Below are positions 11,482-23,855 of a DNA stretch of 64,000 nt, in pieces (the stretch's first letter is position 1; each line of letters begins with the position of its first letter). The notes below the pieces were generated by a model, which searched no databases, had not been told where the DNA came from, and saw only the letters and a program-made list of their open reading frames with translations. The stretch comes from Lentinula raphanica. Lineage: Eukaryota; Basidiomycota; Agaricomycetes; Agaricales; Omphalotaceae. Where the stretch lies: the NCBI GenBank assembly GCA_027919835.1, contig JANVFP010000004.1, positions 930,001 to 994,000 of the forward strand, written 5' to 3'. The position numbers and the translations under genes are program-made.

Positions 11482-13768
11482 TTAAGCATTCTCTTTAGAT
11501 GGCTTCGACATATCCTCTAGTGTAGGGCTCGTACTATCATCTATCCCTGCTTGCGGCTGAAGCGTCAACCCTTTTACCTCCATTCCCATTTTGTCTATGT
11601 TAGCAACTGGGCCTGTAAACCAATGCACCCCTCCGTATTTCGGGAAATAATACCACACCAAGGAAAGGATTAACACTCCTCCAAGGACGACCACCGTATA
11701 GTTCATATCCGGAACGTCGGTTTGTGGTGTGGTCGGGAAAAGAAACACAACTCCGAGAAAGCACATGAAGAGAACAGCAGTTATCGAAACCGGTAAACTC
11801 TGTCGTATTGAGATCGGTTGAATGGTTGAAACACGCGTCTGTACTGAAGTCCAACACTCACCATGAAACCCAAGCTAAAAGGGCCCGGCTTGAACGCGTT
11901 ATCACCCAACCATCTTGCGCTAATTGGAATAGCATACGCTATGTAGAGTGCTGTGACAGAAATAGCGAACACGGCGTCAATTGCGACTGTCCCAGCAAAT
12001 GCGAGTAGTCCAAGCAGCAGTGCTAGGAAGGCCACGAAGACGACAGTGTTCACGGGAGTTCCAGTGTATCCGTTCATGCGATAGAGCCAGAATGAGAAAG
12101 GTAGGGCTGGATACGGAGATTATTTCATTATTTTCCTTGTCATCGAGGTAGAGCTCGAGTTAGAAACGCACCAGAATCGCGACTGAAGGCATAACTCTGG
12201 CGACTGGCGGCAAGGAGCATGCTAGAGCCCATCATGTACCTAGACATACAGTGTGTTTTGTTTCTCTTCAATCATACTGTAAACTCACTGAACCAATACC
12301 ACAAACGCCCAAAGCGTCAGTGTACCCTTGTGTCCAAAGCTGTTATTGAAAATCGCCGCCATGGGTTGTGCGCTAGCGTATAATGCATCCAGGTCGGAAC
12401 CCATGCAGAAAGCAAGAGACATATTGATGGCTGTCGATAGAAGGGGCTCAACCTCAGAAGCGTCGTTCAAGATTTAAACGTACCCCAACCCAAGATCCCC
12501 GCAATGCTGATAGCACCAACGATAGCCCACGGCACTGCAGTCGCGGCATTGGCCGCTTCCTCAGATATGTGTACACTAGAGTCAAACGAGCCTGTCATTT
12601 TCGTTCAGTATGTGGGTCATGGGTTATTGCTGGACGGGAACGTCACATACAGATCGTCCATAACGGGGCGAGAAAGCTCATAATGAATGCATAGCCGTTT
12701 GGCCAACCATTGACTGACAATAATGGGCCGTGATGAACAAGTTGTGAGCGGATTCTTGGGAAGGACACTTACGATTAGTGAAATCCCCCAAGGCAAAACT
12801 CGCAGTGTTCATGAATTTCTTAGGTGTGGCCGCAGGTAGAGCAATGATAACTGCTAGACACAATCTGAGGTCGAATACATGCACGGTCAACATGTTGATC
12901 TTTCTAAGTAGGATTTCAAAGGGTGACTTACAAAACATTGAGGCCCACATATATCGTCTGCAATCTCGCCAACACAGTCGTCCCGAGGCAGCAGACTAAT
13001 GTATGGGTAAGGATGATCGCAGCATATGTTCCACTGTTGAACAAGCAGACAGTGGATGTAAGTCGGGATGCGGGTAAGCCACCGCCCAAGGCGGACGAAG
13101 AACGCACTAGAGTTGGGCACTAGTAGCCTCAAAAGCACCATTGGCCGAGCCGATATTGGCAGCTGCCATGATTTGCACTGCACATCCCCAGTCAATCGAA
13201 GCCACCGCTGAGACGGACCCGATAGTATTTGCGTCTGCATTGATGAGAAAGGAAGGTGTTGAATAACAACATGTTGAAGACTGAAGCTCAGAATACACAC
13301 GAACAGCCAACGATCCAACATAGCAGATTTCTCCATCTTGGCGAAGAAAGGGAAAATGTCCAGAAATATAGCTATTGTTGATATTTTAGTCCCACTGATA
13401 TCGGTGTTGAGTCAAGTTACTCACTCCACCAGACGTTGGAGCAGCAGACGCTAACTCCGCCATGGCCAATCCAACCATCAAGATGAAGAAACTTGCTACG
13501 GCCCATCCCCAGACCATCGCTGGTCCCCCTCCGTTTGGTATGGCATAGAACAGTACCGATGCTATTGAGGGTAGCAGTCCGATGATAGAGAAAGCAATAC
13601 CAAACACCTATGCACGCGAGAGTATTGAGAAACAGGATATACATATGTGGTCGAAATACTCACCTCAAGCGGTGTGAATGCTCGTTTGAACTCTTGTTTG
13701 TACCCAAGGGAAGCCAACAGCGCTTCGTCTGCATGCTGAACATCTTGTTGCGTTCGAGTTTTTGACAT
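11482..13768 (-). CDS. Amino-acid permease of the APC family (GABA/polyamine permease type)
   Basis: Polytopic transporter, 539 aa from 12 exons (13768-13664, 13607-13425, 13371-13305, 13234-13108, 13033-12932, 12864-12773, 12713-12651, 12591-12484, 12430-12289, 12239-12172, 12106-11862, 11799-11482); phases sum exactly. The N-terminus (LGYKQEFKRAFTPLE) runs into helix 1 (VFGIAFSIIGLLPS). The family signature MAELASAAPTSGGLYFW follows, then CWIVGYANTIGS, HISEEAANAATAVPWAI and YGTYAAIILTHTL; the last helices lie around AVLFMCFLGVVFLFP and YTVVVLGGVLILS. About 12 helices fit the family. The C-terminal tail is short and hydrophilic. The substrate (GABA, choline, polyamine or another amino acid) cannot be decided from sequence. 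Location is probably plasma membrane or vacuole. Confidence 0.92.
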
Positions 13769-14183
13769 ACTACCTTCAAGTCGAGCAAGGAGGAAAAACG
13801 GGTTGGGGAAAAGAAAGAATCAATGAACCCGCGATGTGCATATGACGTTTGCATATTTATAGCGTATGTGTTCCTCGCCACTTGGAATTTTACACCGAAC
13901 CCGATTCATAGCAGGTCTTCCCGCACCACCCCACATGAACTGGCTTATCGTAGATAACGCTGCCAGAGAGAAATGAATGACATGTTACCAGTGAATCGTG
14001 ATTCAGCGTCTCCAGTCATTTCCCATTGAATTCACGGCTGAAAAGGCGAAAGAGTATTACCTTCAAGTTGTAATACCAAGATAGTGGACTGGTGTAGCTT
14101 TGCGACATGAAAATTTGATTGTTGAGGACAGAGTCAGCTCGGGTACGACTCGAAATTTGCAGCGTTCAACATTTGCATGATAC
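13769..14183. other. Intergenic region between permease start and otubain stop
   Basis: Tandem same-strand spacer of 415 bp; it must hold the permease promoter. Nothing specific was recognised. Confidence 0.5.
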
Positions 14184-15610
14184 TCAACGTTTAGGACCGA
14201 CTAGTATATCATAATGACCTGGTCTGCAGTGGAGAGATAAACATTCAGCGCTCTGTTCTGTCGTCCGTGATCAAATCTCACCTGTAAAGTAGACAGATAG
14301 GTGTCGCAGCTTCCGCCCATTCAAATTTGACAAATTCCACCTGCCCATTGGACCCCCGTCCGTCCAGATATGCAACATCGACATTGATGCGAAGTATCTT
14401 GGTTAACGCGGTCATTTGAACATGGTCTACCAGTTATCGTGAACATGCCATGGATCGTTCAGAGGGACGCCTTCAACATACCTGCTTCCTTTCCCGTCGC
14501 GTCAACCAACTGTTCACAAAAGTCTCTTATCTCTAACGGCTCTCCCGTTTCCGGATGGAAGAGGAAATCGGTGAAAGATTCTGGATCGAGTTTGATTTGC
14601 GCAGAGGTCAGCATCCGTAGATAAACCACGATCGAGTTGGATTCTTTATCAGATAGTACATCAGGATTAGGACGGTTTTCATCATCTCATATAGAATCCG
14701 ACACACGCACTTTCAGGGTTCTGGAATGCTTCCAACAGCGTCTCTTCAGTCAACGTGCGTCCAGAAACATCAGGAGCAATGACATTCTTCACAAGCTCAT
14801 CCAGAACTTCATAAAAGTCCTCGAATACCATTCTTTCATATCCTATGCTTTCCAACATTCCTTGTGTCTCCTCGAGAGTCGATAAAGCTGATGCCACAGC
14901 CAACTCGGGATCGGAAGCATGAAGAAGGTTCTCGACATAAGCAAAGGCCACAGCTAACCAGACTGTTTGTAATGCCGAACCAAAGGGTTGATAGACTCAC
15001 ATCGATAGAAGCAGTCGCCATCGCCTTGACAAGGATAGTTGAGTGAATCAGTCATCACACGAGATTGAGAATGACTACTATTTACCTCGAGTACGCCTTA
15101 TCGATGAATAACCCTGGGATTGAAGATAGTCTATCTGCTTGACAAACGCAGGAGAGCCATTCTCGTATTCCGCACGAAGCTCGGAAATAGGTGCGAGTGC
15201 AGCTATGAGCGGACGTTGGACGTCGGAGGTAAGATCCAGTAGATTCTATAGTGTACACCATTGAGCAAGATTGGGTGAGAAGGGCGAATGATTTAGGGAC
15301 GCACCTGGTTCAGTTCGTATATCTGTGCAGCAGACAATGTGGAGATATCTGAGTTTTGTTGGGCACTGAAGGCAGGTGATGATTCTGCAAGAATGCGAAC
15401 CTGTGTCTTCCGTGATCTGGGTAGGATGCTCTACTGGCGGATTCTGCGAAGGATTCGGGTCGGAGCCTGGATCTGGGAAATTGTGTTATTGGACAACTCT
15501 GATAGGATACTAAAGGAATTGGTTGAAAACGTACTCGATGAAGAGGTATCAGCATCAGCAGCTACTGGTGGTGGTGGTGGTGGTGGTGCAGGTGCAGCAT
15601 CTGACGACAT
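14184..15610 (-). CDS. OTUB1: Otubain-type deubiquitinase (peptidase C65)
   Basis: Cysteine protease that removes ubiquitin, in known relatives preferring Lys48 chains. Eight exons (15610-15435, 15365-15305, 15245-15086, 15024-15001, 14953-14711, 14643-14482, 14426-14282, 14223-14184) give 336 aa. Catalytic elements: GDGDCFYRS (Asp and nucleophile Cys) and PGHYDIL near the C-terminus (His). Family blocks also seen: YSSIRRTRG before the Cys loop, NSIVVYLRMLTS, and DHVQMTALTKILRINVDVAYLDG. The catalytic Cys is encoded by a 24-nt micro-exon (15001-15024). The N-terminus is low complexity with a run of seven prolines. The ATG at 15610 is the best start, but an in-frame upstream ATG exists. Confidence 0.92.
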
Positions 15611-16265
15611 GGTTGAAGGACAAAGACAAAAAGCGCCAAAGCGCTCGACTCTAAGACGATTAAAACTCTGCGCGAGGTTGGACGATATCATAAATACATA
15701 GTACACCTAACAGTATATAGTACACTAGTTTGTCAACAACAACAAGTCCGATGACTCCAGAGTCCTTGAAGATTTCCTCCGCATATAACGTCGTCGACAA
15801 CGAACTCCGTCGAGACATCAGGGGAAACAAAAATGAAAAATCTGTTGGCGTGAATAGTTAAACAACATAGGCGAATAGGAAGACGATAGGGGAAAGTGAA
15901 GTGCGCGTTTCAATTTTCCAGACTGAGAAACAGAAGTGAAAACGAAAAGCCGATGCAATGATGAAGGAATAGTATACAGCAACAGAGAAAGATGAGGAAG
16001 CTTGTTATAGTGCAAATTGTATTTGATGCCGGTCGTTTGTGGTTACCTTAGGAATAACTTGTTTGAAACGAAGAGTTGCGAAGACGTGAATCCGTTCGTG
16101 CATAGGAGAAACACATAAAACCCCAGACCAGAGATATAAAGGATCATTCGCGAGACCAGAGATGTGGGCAGAACAATTTCGAGAGAACTGATGCAGGAAG
16201 TTAGGTTTCCAAGCACCCCAGACAAATCATCGATTGAGATTGGGACTGGGATATAGGCCCTTCGT
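15611..16265. other. Intergenic region upstream of otubain
   Basis: 655 bp between the otubain start and the stop of the zinc-finger gene; presumed otubain promoter plus 3' UTR. No open frame with splice support was found. Confidence 0.5.
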
Positions 16266-18194
16266 TCAATCCATATCCATCTCCATCTCCCAATCTTCCT
16301 CTTTCATCGAATCTAGACCAACAGCTGGGGTAGTAGCCTTGATTTTGGCCATTCCCATACCAAACCCACGGTCATACTCGAATCCATATTCATCAAAGGT
16401 CTTCTTCTCCTTATCACCCCTGCCACCGAAAGCGTACACGTCCCGTGTACGACCTGAGATATCGAAGCCTCCGTCCACATCGACGTCCACGTCGGGTTCG
16501 AACTCGTGATCATGGTACTCTATAGATTGGTCTTCTTCTTCTTCTTCCTCTTCCAAGGAACTAGACCTCTCACTCTCACTGTAGACACTGCCGCTACGCA
16601 AGGAGCTGCGAGGAATAGAGAGCGAGGTGGAATTGTAGGAAGATGGGCCAAAGTTGGACGGGAGAGCTCGGCGTCCGGTATGATGGGCACCCTGAGGAGA
16701 AGGACTATCACCCGAAGAAGAAGAGAGCGAGGCGGCACGGCCGTATCCTATTCCAGGACCCAGACTACGCACTTCAGAATACGACTCGTGAGTAGGCGAA
16801 ATCGCGATGGGACCACCCGCACTCGGAGGGGCAGACAAACCGCCCATCATGTAGAGACCGGGACGGACCTCGGTAACGTCGGTAGTGGGTATAGTAAAAT
16901 CATGTAATCTTGGCCCAACTGAGGGTAGCCTTGCCGGTGTTGTACCTGCAGAGGCAGAAGTAGAACGTAACACGTTTGTGGTAGGTACAGAGCTTGACAC
17001 ATTCATACTTGATGTACTGGAAGCTTCAGTGTTCGTGGTACCTTCAGGCAGAGGCAAGGTACCACCACTCAAGAAGCTGGGCCAAAGACTTCTGTCCTCT
17101 GGGAGACTCGTACCTGTAGCCGAGTCTGCGGAAAGATGGGACAAGATGGCTGCGGCCTCGAGGAGCTGTACTTGCTGGTGTTTGCTGAGCACGTACTTTG
17201 AAGATTCCCGCCAATGAGGGGTATGTTCCCAACGATGCTTAATAAGGCAAGAGGGATGGCGGTATATCTATAATGACATGAAAGGTCGGAAGTAGACCAT
17301 AATGAAATGAAGAGTAATGACCTTTGAGCAACCTTCGCACTTGTGTTCCATTCCCCTCTTCTTGCCGTTCTTGATAGAGATGGGCTTTGAGATGGGTTGA
17401 GGCATGGAAGCTGGCGCAGAAGCGGGCATTGCGCCAACAATAGAAGGAGCTGTCGCATGAGGAGGCGCGCTTGTAAGCGGCATACTGGAATGTGTGACAG
17501 GGGACTCTAAAGATAGGCCTCCGCTTCCAGGTACAACATTGGAAGAAGCAGTCTTCGTGTACGAAGGTACAGATATTGAGGGAGGTGAAAGAGAGAGGGT
17601 AGCCAACGAAAGGGCCGTTGGTCTGATGAGATCGAGTCAGTCAAACGCCTAACAACAAAAAGTTCTCGACATATACGTCATGGTAAAAGTACAAACGTTT
17701 TTTCAGCAAGAAACATGAGAAGAACAGAAATAGTCAAAGGATGGGAAGACAAGGAGAAAAGAGCGACATGAAACGAGATAGCAAGCTGAACAGACTTACA
17801 AGGGTCTCGTAGCCGCATCCCTAGCATCGCTCAACCTTCTCCTGGCCTTTCCAGCGGACGACAACTTTCGTTGATTCTTATTGATGCCACCACTGCCGTT
17901 GACACTGACGCTTGGGCCCGAAGACGATACAGCAGTCCCTGAGTCCGAAGCTGAAGACTCCATTGGCGATGTTATGGGGATGGGAGCTGCACTAGACGCT
18001 GCTATTGACAATGAAAGCAAGCTCTGTGCAGGTAGCGCTGCGTCTCCGGTCTGGATCGACGAGTAGATATAATCAAAATGGAGCGAGATGCACATTCGTC
18101 AGCTTCGACTTTCTCTTCTTTGAATTTATGACTTTACCAAGGTTGTAGCGGTAGCCATTGTCGCCAAAGGCACTGGTGAAGAAACAACGTTCAT
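16266..18194 (-). CDS. C2H2 zinc-finger protein with Ser-rich and acidic tails
   Basis: Probable nucleic-acid-binding regulator. Four exons (18194-18138, 18050-17800, 17622-17322, 17267-16266) give 536 aa. A single classical finger spans the exon 3/4 junction: HKCEGCSKIYRHPSCLIKH followed by RWEH, spacing C-x2-C-x12-H-x3-H. It is followed by HWRESSKYVLSKHQQVQLLE, a block I recall as conserved after this finger in other fungi. The N-terminal 200 residues are Ser/Pro/Thr rich. The C-terminal part has a Glu run (coded by CTT repeats on the plus strand near 16533) and an alternating Asp-Val stretch. A second in-frame ATG at 18158 could also be used. The target is unknown. Confidence 0.82.
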
Positions 18195-18440
18195 GGTTGG
18201 GCAAGAGTAAGAGAGAGCAACGAGAGATGGTCAAGAGAGAACCAGCTGAAGTTTGAGAGAGATCTGAGGATGGGTGGTGGAATTGGGGAACTGCGAAGAA
18301 ACAGAAATTTACACCTGACAGCCGACAAAACGAATTTGGAAATGAAATATTACCAAATGGAGGTTCCTTCGATTTTTGAGCCGATCATGTCTTCGGGTTA
18401 TAATCTGATGTAATTCAGCTGACTCATACTCTAAACTCTA

Positions 18441-20111
18441 CTACGCTACACCCAATTTTTCACTCGCCATCTTCGCTCCTTGTACTCTAGCTGATATCTT
18501 TTGAAATGCGACATCTCTCGCAAAATTAGGATTACCCCCATGCTTCGGCTTGCTGTCAATGCTAAACGGACTGAATCCACAATCATCTGTTGCCCCAAGC
18601 TGATCTACAGGAATATACTTGCTCGCCTCTATCAAACTCTGACAGACCTGTTCGGGAGTTTCAACAGTAGGATCGAGCGGGTTGATTACACCGATGAATG
18701 CAGTTTGTTTGACTCCCTTTGCGTCTCTTCGAATGTTTTTACCAATCTCTTGGTGAATAGATATTTTGGTCGCCGCATCTTCGGAAGCAAGTTGGATGAG
18801 GAAGTATCCTGCGTTTATTTTGAAGAGACTTGGCAGGAGACTGTGGTATGGCACTTCTGATGAATGTACAGAGTCACAATCACCACCTGGACAAGTGTGT
18901 ACACCGATGTTGGCACGTTCGGCTGGGGAGAAGCGGTCCAGGACACTTTGTGACATGTTTAGTATCGCGTATACTCTGAACCTCCCAAGCATGAGGCTCA
19001 CCTATTGTTCAATTCAATGAACGTCTCAAGAAGACTTGCTCCTGTCCAAGGGTTACGAGGGTCATTCTTCAATGCCAAACGGCCTACATATCTCTTCTTT
19101 AGCATTTCCACTAGGCGAGTTGTAGTGCCTCCCACTGACCTTCGGTAAAATCCAACGAGACTCTCTTGGCCCCCGCTTCAAAACATCCCCTGATATCCTT
19201 CTCGCACTTCGAACAATGGCACAGTAAGCGAAATCCTGTCGCGAAATCAAACCATATTCAGACTCTCACCTCGTTTATGAGATCCTCCTTAAACTGTTCT
19301 TTCGAGTATCCTTCTATAGTCTCACGGAGAGGGTACAGGAGATACATCATACTCGGCGTGATACACGCTTGCTTCATCGAATGTCCTCCGCTTAGAGGGG
19401 AACTCTTTCTGAAGTTGTGCCAGGCGTAATTTTGATATCTGCAGACCCGGAAACGACGCTGATTAGCAACAAAGAATTCGAATATAATAGATGATATGCA
19501 CTTGAAAGGACCTCGCACGAGTCTGGGTAACTTCCTCTCATGCCCATCATCGAAGATCGCCTTTTGGATTTTTTTAGATGTCGTGGCATCATTCTGCAGA
19601 TCTCGAAGAACTTCGGTACTCACGAAATGTTGTCCTCCTTCTGCAACCAAGATCTCGCTCAGACCTGTACCACCGAGAGTGCTAGAGAAAAGATTCATGA
19701 TTAGATACCCAGTCATGATACGATGCAAGAAGACGTACTCTAGCACCGGATAAGTGGCAAATCTATATGCATTTCAGAATCAATCACCCATCCTATGAAT
19801 ATCCAGAGCGCCAAGAAGCGCCTGAGAATTCGAAAAACAACACTCACGAACTCGATCTCTGTTCCCCATCCGTGATGTAAGTCTCCCCCGTCTGTTGCAT
19901 GCGAGACAAGGAATCCGCCGCTGCCTTGTCTTGGAGTTTGACGAGGTCCTCTTTGGTTATTTTGCCCGAGTCATAGTCTGCGTAGCCTTGTTGAAGATCT
20001 ATGAGAGAATTGCGATGATTCAGTTTAGTATTTGCGGACCAGACGAAGAGTGAAGCAACACTCACAATCTGGACGAGGCAGACTTCCTACGACTTCGGTT
20101 GGGATGGGCAT
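18441..20111 (-). CDS. MetE C-terminal-like methyltransferase (UROD/MetE superfamily)
   Basis: Stand-alone protein related to the C-terminal half of cobalamin-independent methionine synthase, rather than a full two-domain MetE. About eight exons, starting MPIPTEVVGSLPRPDY (exon 1 20111-20066). Zinc-ligand motifs are visible: GVHTCPGGD (His and Cys) and LGATDDCGFSPF (second Cys). The N-terminal PTEVVGSLPRP and ITDGEQR strings are typical of the family. A 24-nt micro-exon (19762-19739) encodes FATYPVL. Members are usually annotated as 5-methyltetrahydropteroyltriglutamate-homocysteine methyltransferase-like; the true methyl donor and acceptor are not known here. It lacks the N-terminal MetE domain by length, so classical methionine synthesis is not assured. 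Confidence 0.82.
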
Positions 20112-20741
20112 CGTGGACGCTGGAGGAAAAATGGATCAGCCAAAAAGACAGGGAGGGATAAGATGGGATGGGATGATATGATGGGTATCCGATACGATAG
20201 TCATGTTCGAGTGGTGACAGCTTTATAAGACGAATCTCTCCCCCGAAGTCCTCGTTTTTTATAGATCTAGAAGCGAAATGTCTGTGAATTGTCAGCCCAG
20301 GTGTTCCCCTCGTGGTCAACGACAACCCGAAGTCAATCGATCTCAACATCACCAAAATACTCCGGCTCCAAAGAATCTAAAGAAGAGGTATCGTTATTAG
20401 AAGTGGGTTGAATACTTGAATACGTGAAATATGTAACGGTGCGTCATGGTACATGCAGGGTACATGGGGAATCATGAATTGAATGAGTTTTACAGCTTGT
20501 GGGGAAACCGTGCAGGGGATAATGATATTATACGTGTAGCGTCCTTTGGAGAGATTCAGAATTGCCAACATAAAATTCATGAAAGAAGTCGTTAAGGATG
20601 TGAAACCATGCGGGAACATCGGAATGTTCGTGGATCATGAATTGAGAAAAGAGAAGACGGATGATGATAACGGGTTGGACGGAGCGCAGAGAAGACAAGA
20701 GTTGTGATTGCCATCGCCGACACGAATATGCAAATGACATT
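20112..20741. other. Intergenic region between MetE-like gene and kinase
   Basis: 630 bp: promoter side of the MetE-like gene and 3' side of the kinase. Small open frames here lack splice or codon support. Confidence 0.5.
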
Positions 20742-22792
20742 CTATCCCCTTGGGGGACTAGCAGGCTTATCATTCTTGCCGAACTTGAGCTTTCCTAGGG
20801 AGTTGCTGGGCTGATGATGTACTCGAGGGCGTGGAGGACGAACACCACAGTCTCTGGGTGCATCGTCGCCGCATTTGACATGTGCTCTGTAGGACATTAA
20901 AATCGATCAGAAAGAGAGACACACGCATAGATCGAGGTAGGAAGAAGGAGAAGGACTTACTTGAGTCCACAGTCATCGCATTCCAAGATGGGCTTCCACG
21001 GTCCAAACCGCTTGGAACATATATCGCATTTACTAACCAAAGATCCACTAGAGAAAATCAGGTCGAAGGGATTCCAGCCAATAACAGGCTCAGCAGCTGA
21101 TGCATTAGATGGAGGAGTTGAATTTCCGGAATTGCTCTTCTTTGTCGGTTTCGCACCCGGCTTGAGAATCGTGAACCGATGAACGAGCGGGGCGGTGAAA
21201 TTTCCATGCAACGATTTCACAGTCGATCCACCCTCTGTGGCTCTTGTGCTAGAGATGATGCTTGACCCAGCGGCGGTATGGTAGGAGTCGAGAGAATCAA
21301 TGGAGAGAATAGATGAATGACCTAACAGATCTGACCCACTTGCGGGGTGTTCTGCCATGATAGTCGACGCTTCTGGAGAGTGATCAGAGCCGGGTAAGAC
21401 TGGATTGGTGGTTGCATTGGGATCGGGAGAAGCACGAATGGTAAGTATAGATGACAGGGAAGGGGGTTGAGTCGTATTGCCAGCGTGACTAGGATGTCCA
21501 CGGATGACTGTGGTGCTGTATTCAGAAATTGCCGAGCCGTTGCCATTGAGCAGAGGTTCATTTCCTACGAAAACCAATAAACGCGTCAATGCGAACCTTA
21601 CGGGATGAGGGAACCACCTTACCAGTGGACGAGTCAGTCAAGTCGCTGTTCAATCCAACACCGGAAAGACCCCGCACGGCTTCCATCAGCTCATCCTCAT
21701 CACTACTATCGTCTGTGTTGGATCCACTGTTTCTGATCTCCTTTCCGACTCCCATACCAAAACTAGGAATCCGAGGCTGAGGCGCTGGTCGTTTGCGACC
21801 TGTGATAAATTTGATACTGCCGACATTGACATCTTCTCCCTCGTTGGGACGAGAGAGTACTTCGGCTTCGATAATTCGAAGTCTTTCAAGAATCTGACGA
21901 GTTGTTGGACGAGCTGCAGGATCCGAAGAACAGCACTCGATGCACAGAGATATCAAATCAGGTGGACATCCCGGATTGGCAAGATTTCGAACTTCATCTG
22001 CGTCTATAGAAAACGTTGGTGCCGCTCGCTTGAAATGATGGTCATCCGCAAGTTTGCGGGCAGTAATCTCGCAGAGAATGATCCCAAAAGAGAAGATGTC
22101 GGTCGGAAGATCAAATTCCTCCCCAAGCAAGATTTCGGGAGACATATACGAGTCGGTACCACAAAAGGTAAGTCGCTTTGACTCATCTGCACTTCGAGCA
22201 GCTATCCGTGCAAATCCAAAATCGGTGATTTTGAGACGACCGTTGGCCGTGACAAGCAGGTTTTCACCCTTGAGATCACGATGTATGCATTTCCGAGCGT
22301 GTAGGTAAGCGAGTGCACGAGCGATGTCTGTGGCGAATGACAGACGAAGGCGCCATGGGAATGGTTTGTTCTTGTCATGGATGTAATAACGCAAATTGCC
22401 GTTGTCGATGAACTCGGAGACGATGAAGATACGATTATCCGGATCTGGAGCGCGAGAGAGGCCAAGGAAGAGGACAATGTTTGGATGGCGAGATTCCTTC
22501 ATAAGACGCCATTCACGCTCAAAATACTTCGCCACGTCGTAGTCAGTAGATGGCAAGACTTCCTTGATAGCAACATCGATCCCAAGATATGTACCTAGTC
22601 AATGATTATTGAGCATTGAGCGAGGTAGTAGTTGAGCAGAATACCTTTGTAAACCTTGCCGAATGACCCAGAACCGAGCGTTTTCCAATCGCCCTTGATG
22701 TCCTGAGGAACCGATTTTTGTACAATGACAAGGAAGAGGTGTATAAGATGACTGACCTCGTATGGAATCACATCAAATGCTTCAGAGTGCAT
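20742..22792 (-). CDS. Protein kinase (TKL-like Ser/Thr) with C-terminal C1 zinc domain
   Basis: Five exons (22792-22757, 22702-22645, 22594-21623, 21564-20961, 20886-20742) give 604 aa. The kinase domain occupies about residues 18-290: LGSGSFGKVYKG (glycine loop), VAIKE (ATP lysine), HRDLKGENLL (catalytic loop), DFGFA and SYMSPEILLGEEFD (activation segment to the APE-like motif). A Ser/Thr-rich linker of about 230 residues follows. The C-terminus then has HRFTILKPG, KCDICSKRFGPW, ECDDCGLKAHVKC and APRDC, the His/Cys order of a C1 domain. An unusually long insert separates the first His from the first CxxC. A response to lipid or diacylglycerol is possible, but residues for phorbol binding were not checked. 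Divergent from Ric8. Confidence 0.88.
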
Positions 22793-23855
22793 GGTGAGCT
22801 TCTGTCCTCCACAGAAACTTGAACGAAAGGGAAGAGAAACGAATTAGAATTGGTATGATGTGGGCGACTCGAGAAGTGCGTGTCACGATGAGTCACACAG
22901 TCACAGCTCATCACGTGCTACTTTCTGTCACATCGCGTTCGGACCTTGTTCGGATTCCGCATCCTGTTCTCTACCCTCACTCACCTCTCGTTGAAATCCT
23001 GACTCTAAGATTTCAACGACCGTGTCCTTCACGACGAGCTCAAAAGCACTGAAATGCTTACTCAGCCATTCAAGCTTGGCCGCTCTGGAAGACTTCAAGT
23101 ATAAACTCGAGCCATCGTTAGCCTGGCTGGCCGCTGTAGTTCACAAAAAAGAGTAAACTCGTTGTGAATAAGCCATCGTTGAACAATCACTACAAGTCAC
23201 TAGACAGTTGGAGTTCTGAATCTTATTCCCTTGTTATCGGTCAGCGTTCGTTTCGTTCAAACGGTCAAGTTACAAGTAGTCAGCAGAATTTAGAAAACAC
23301 CTAAAGCCCGGAACAATCGGCACATCGGATGTGCACACTAACCATTCCGCGAGGATCTTGGTCCAACCTTCCAGTCCTTATCATGTTGTTCTATGATCTA
23401 TCAGGCTCCAGTTTTTCTTACCAGACAACATCCGTCACAGCCCATCACAGGTCCCTACTGTCGCTGAGCCTTGACCTCCAGGATCTTTACACGGACAAAA
23501 ATCGGATACTTCCTCGTTGCCATGGAGATCCAGTCGCGCGGGAGGTCGAAAGTGTCCGAAATGCTGAAGTGAATGAGAACTGAATGTTGGAAGGAACAAA
23601 AAGTACAGTGTATGAGCACTATGTAACCCGAATTAGAATATTCTGCCCAGAGGAATTGAAAAATACTGTATGGATGCAGGGACAGAGGACTAAGTCTACA
23701 GTAGAAAAAGTCCAGGGGCGGAATTATAAGTGACAGTAACGGTACCGGCGCTATTTGTTACTCCAATTCTACCTTCAACACCTTGTAATTCTGCACGGTC
23801 TACGCTTACACGACTTTCGACGACTTTCTTGCTTGGGGCTTCCCCACTGCATCTA
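22793..23855. other. Divergent promoter region, kinase / Ric8
   Basis: 1063 bp between two divergent starts. It contains short open frames on the plus strand without splice support. No specific element was recognised. Confidence 0.5.

Noticed and set aside
16506..16907. 133-codon plus-strand frame
   Set aside because: Antisense of the zinc-finger gene's last exon; the Phe run simply mirrors the Glu run.
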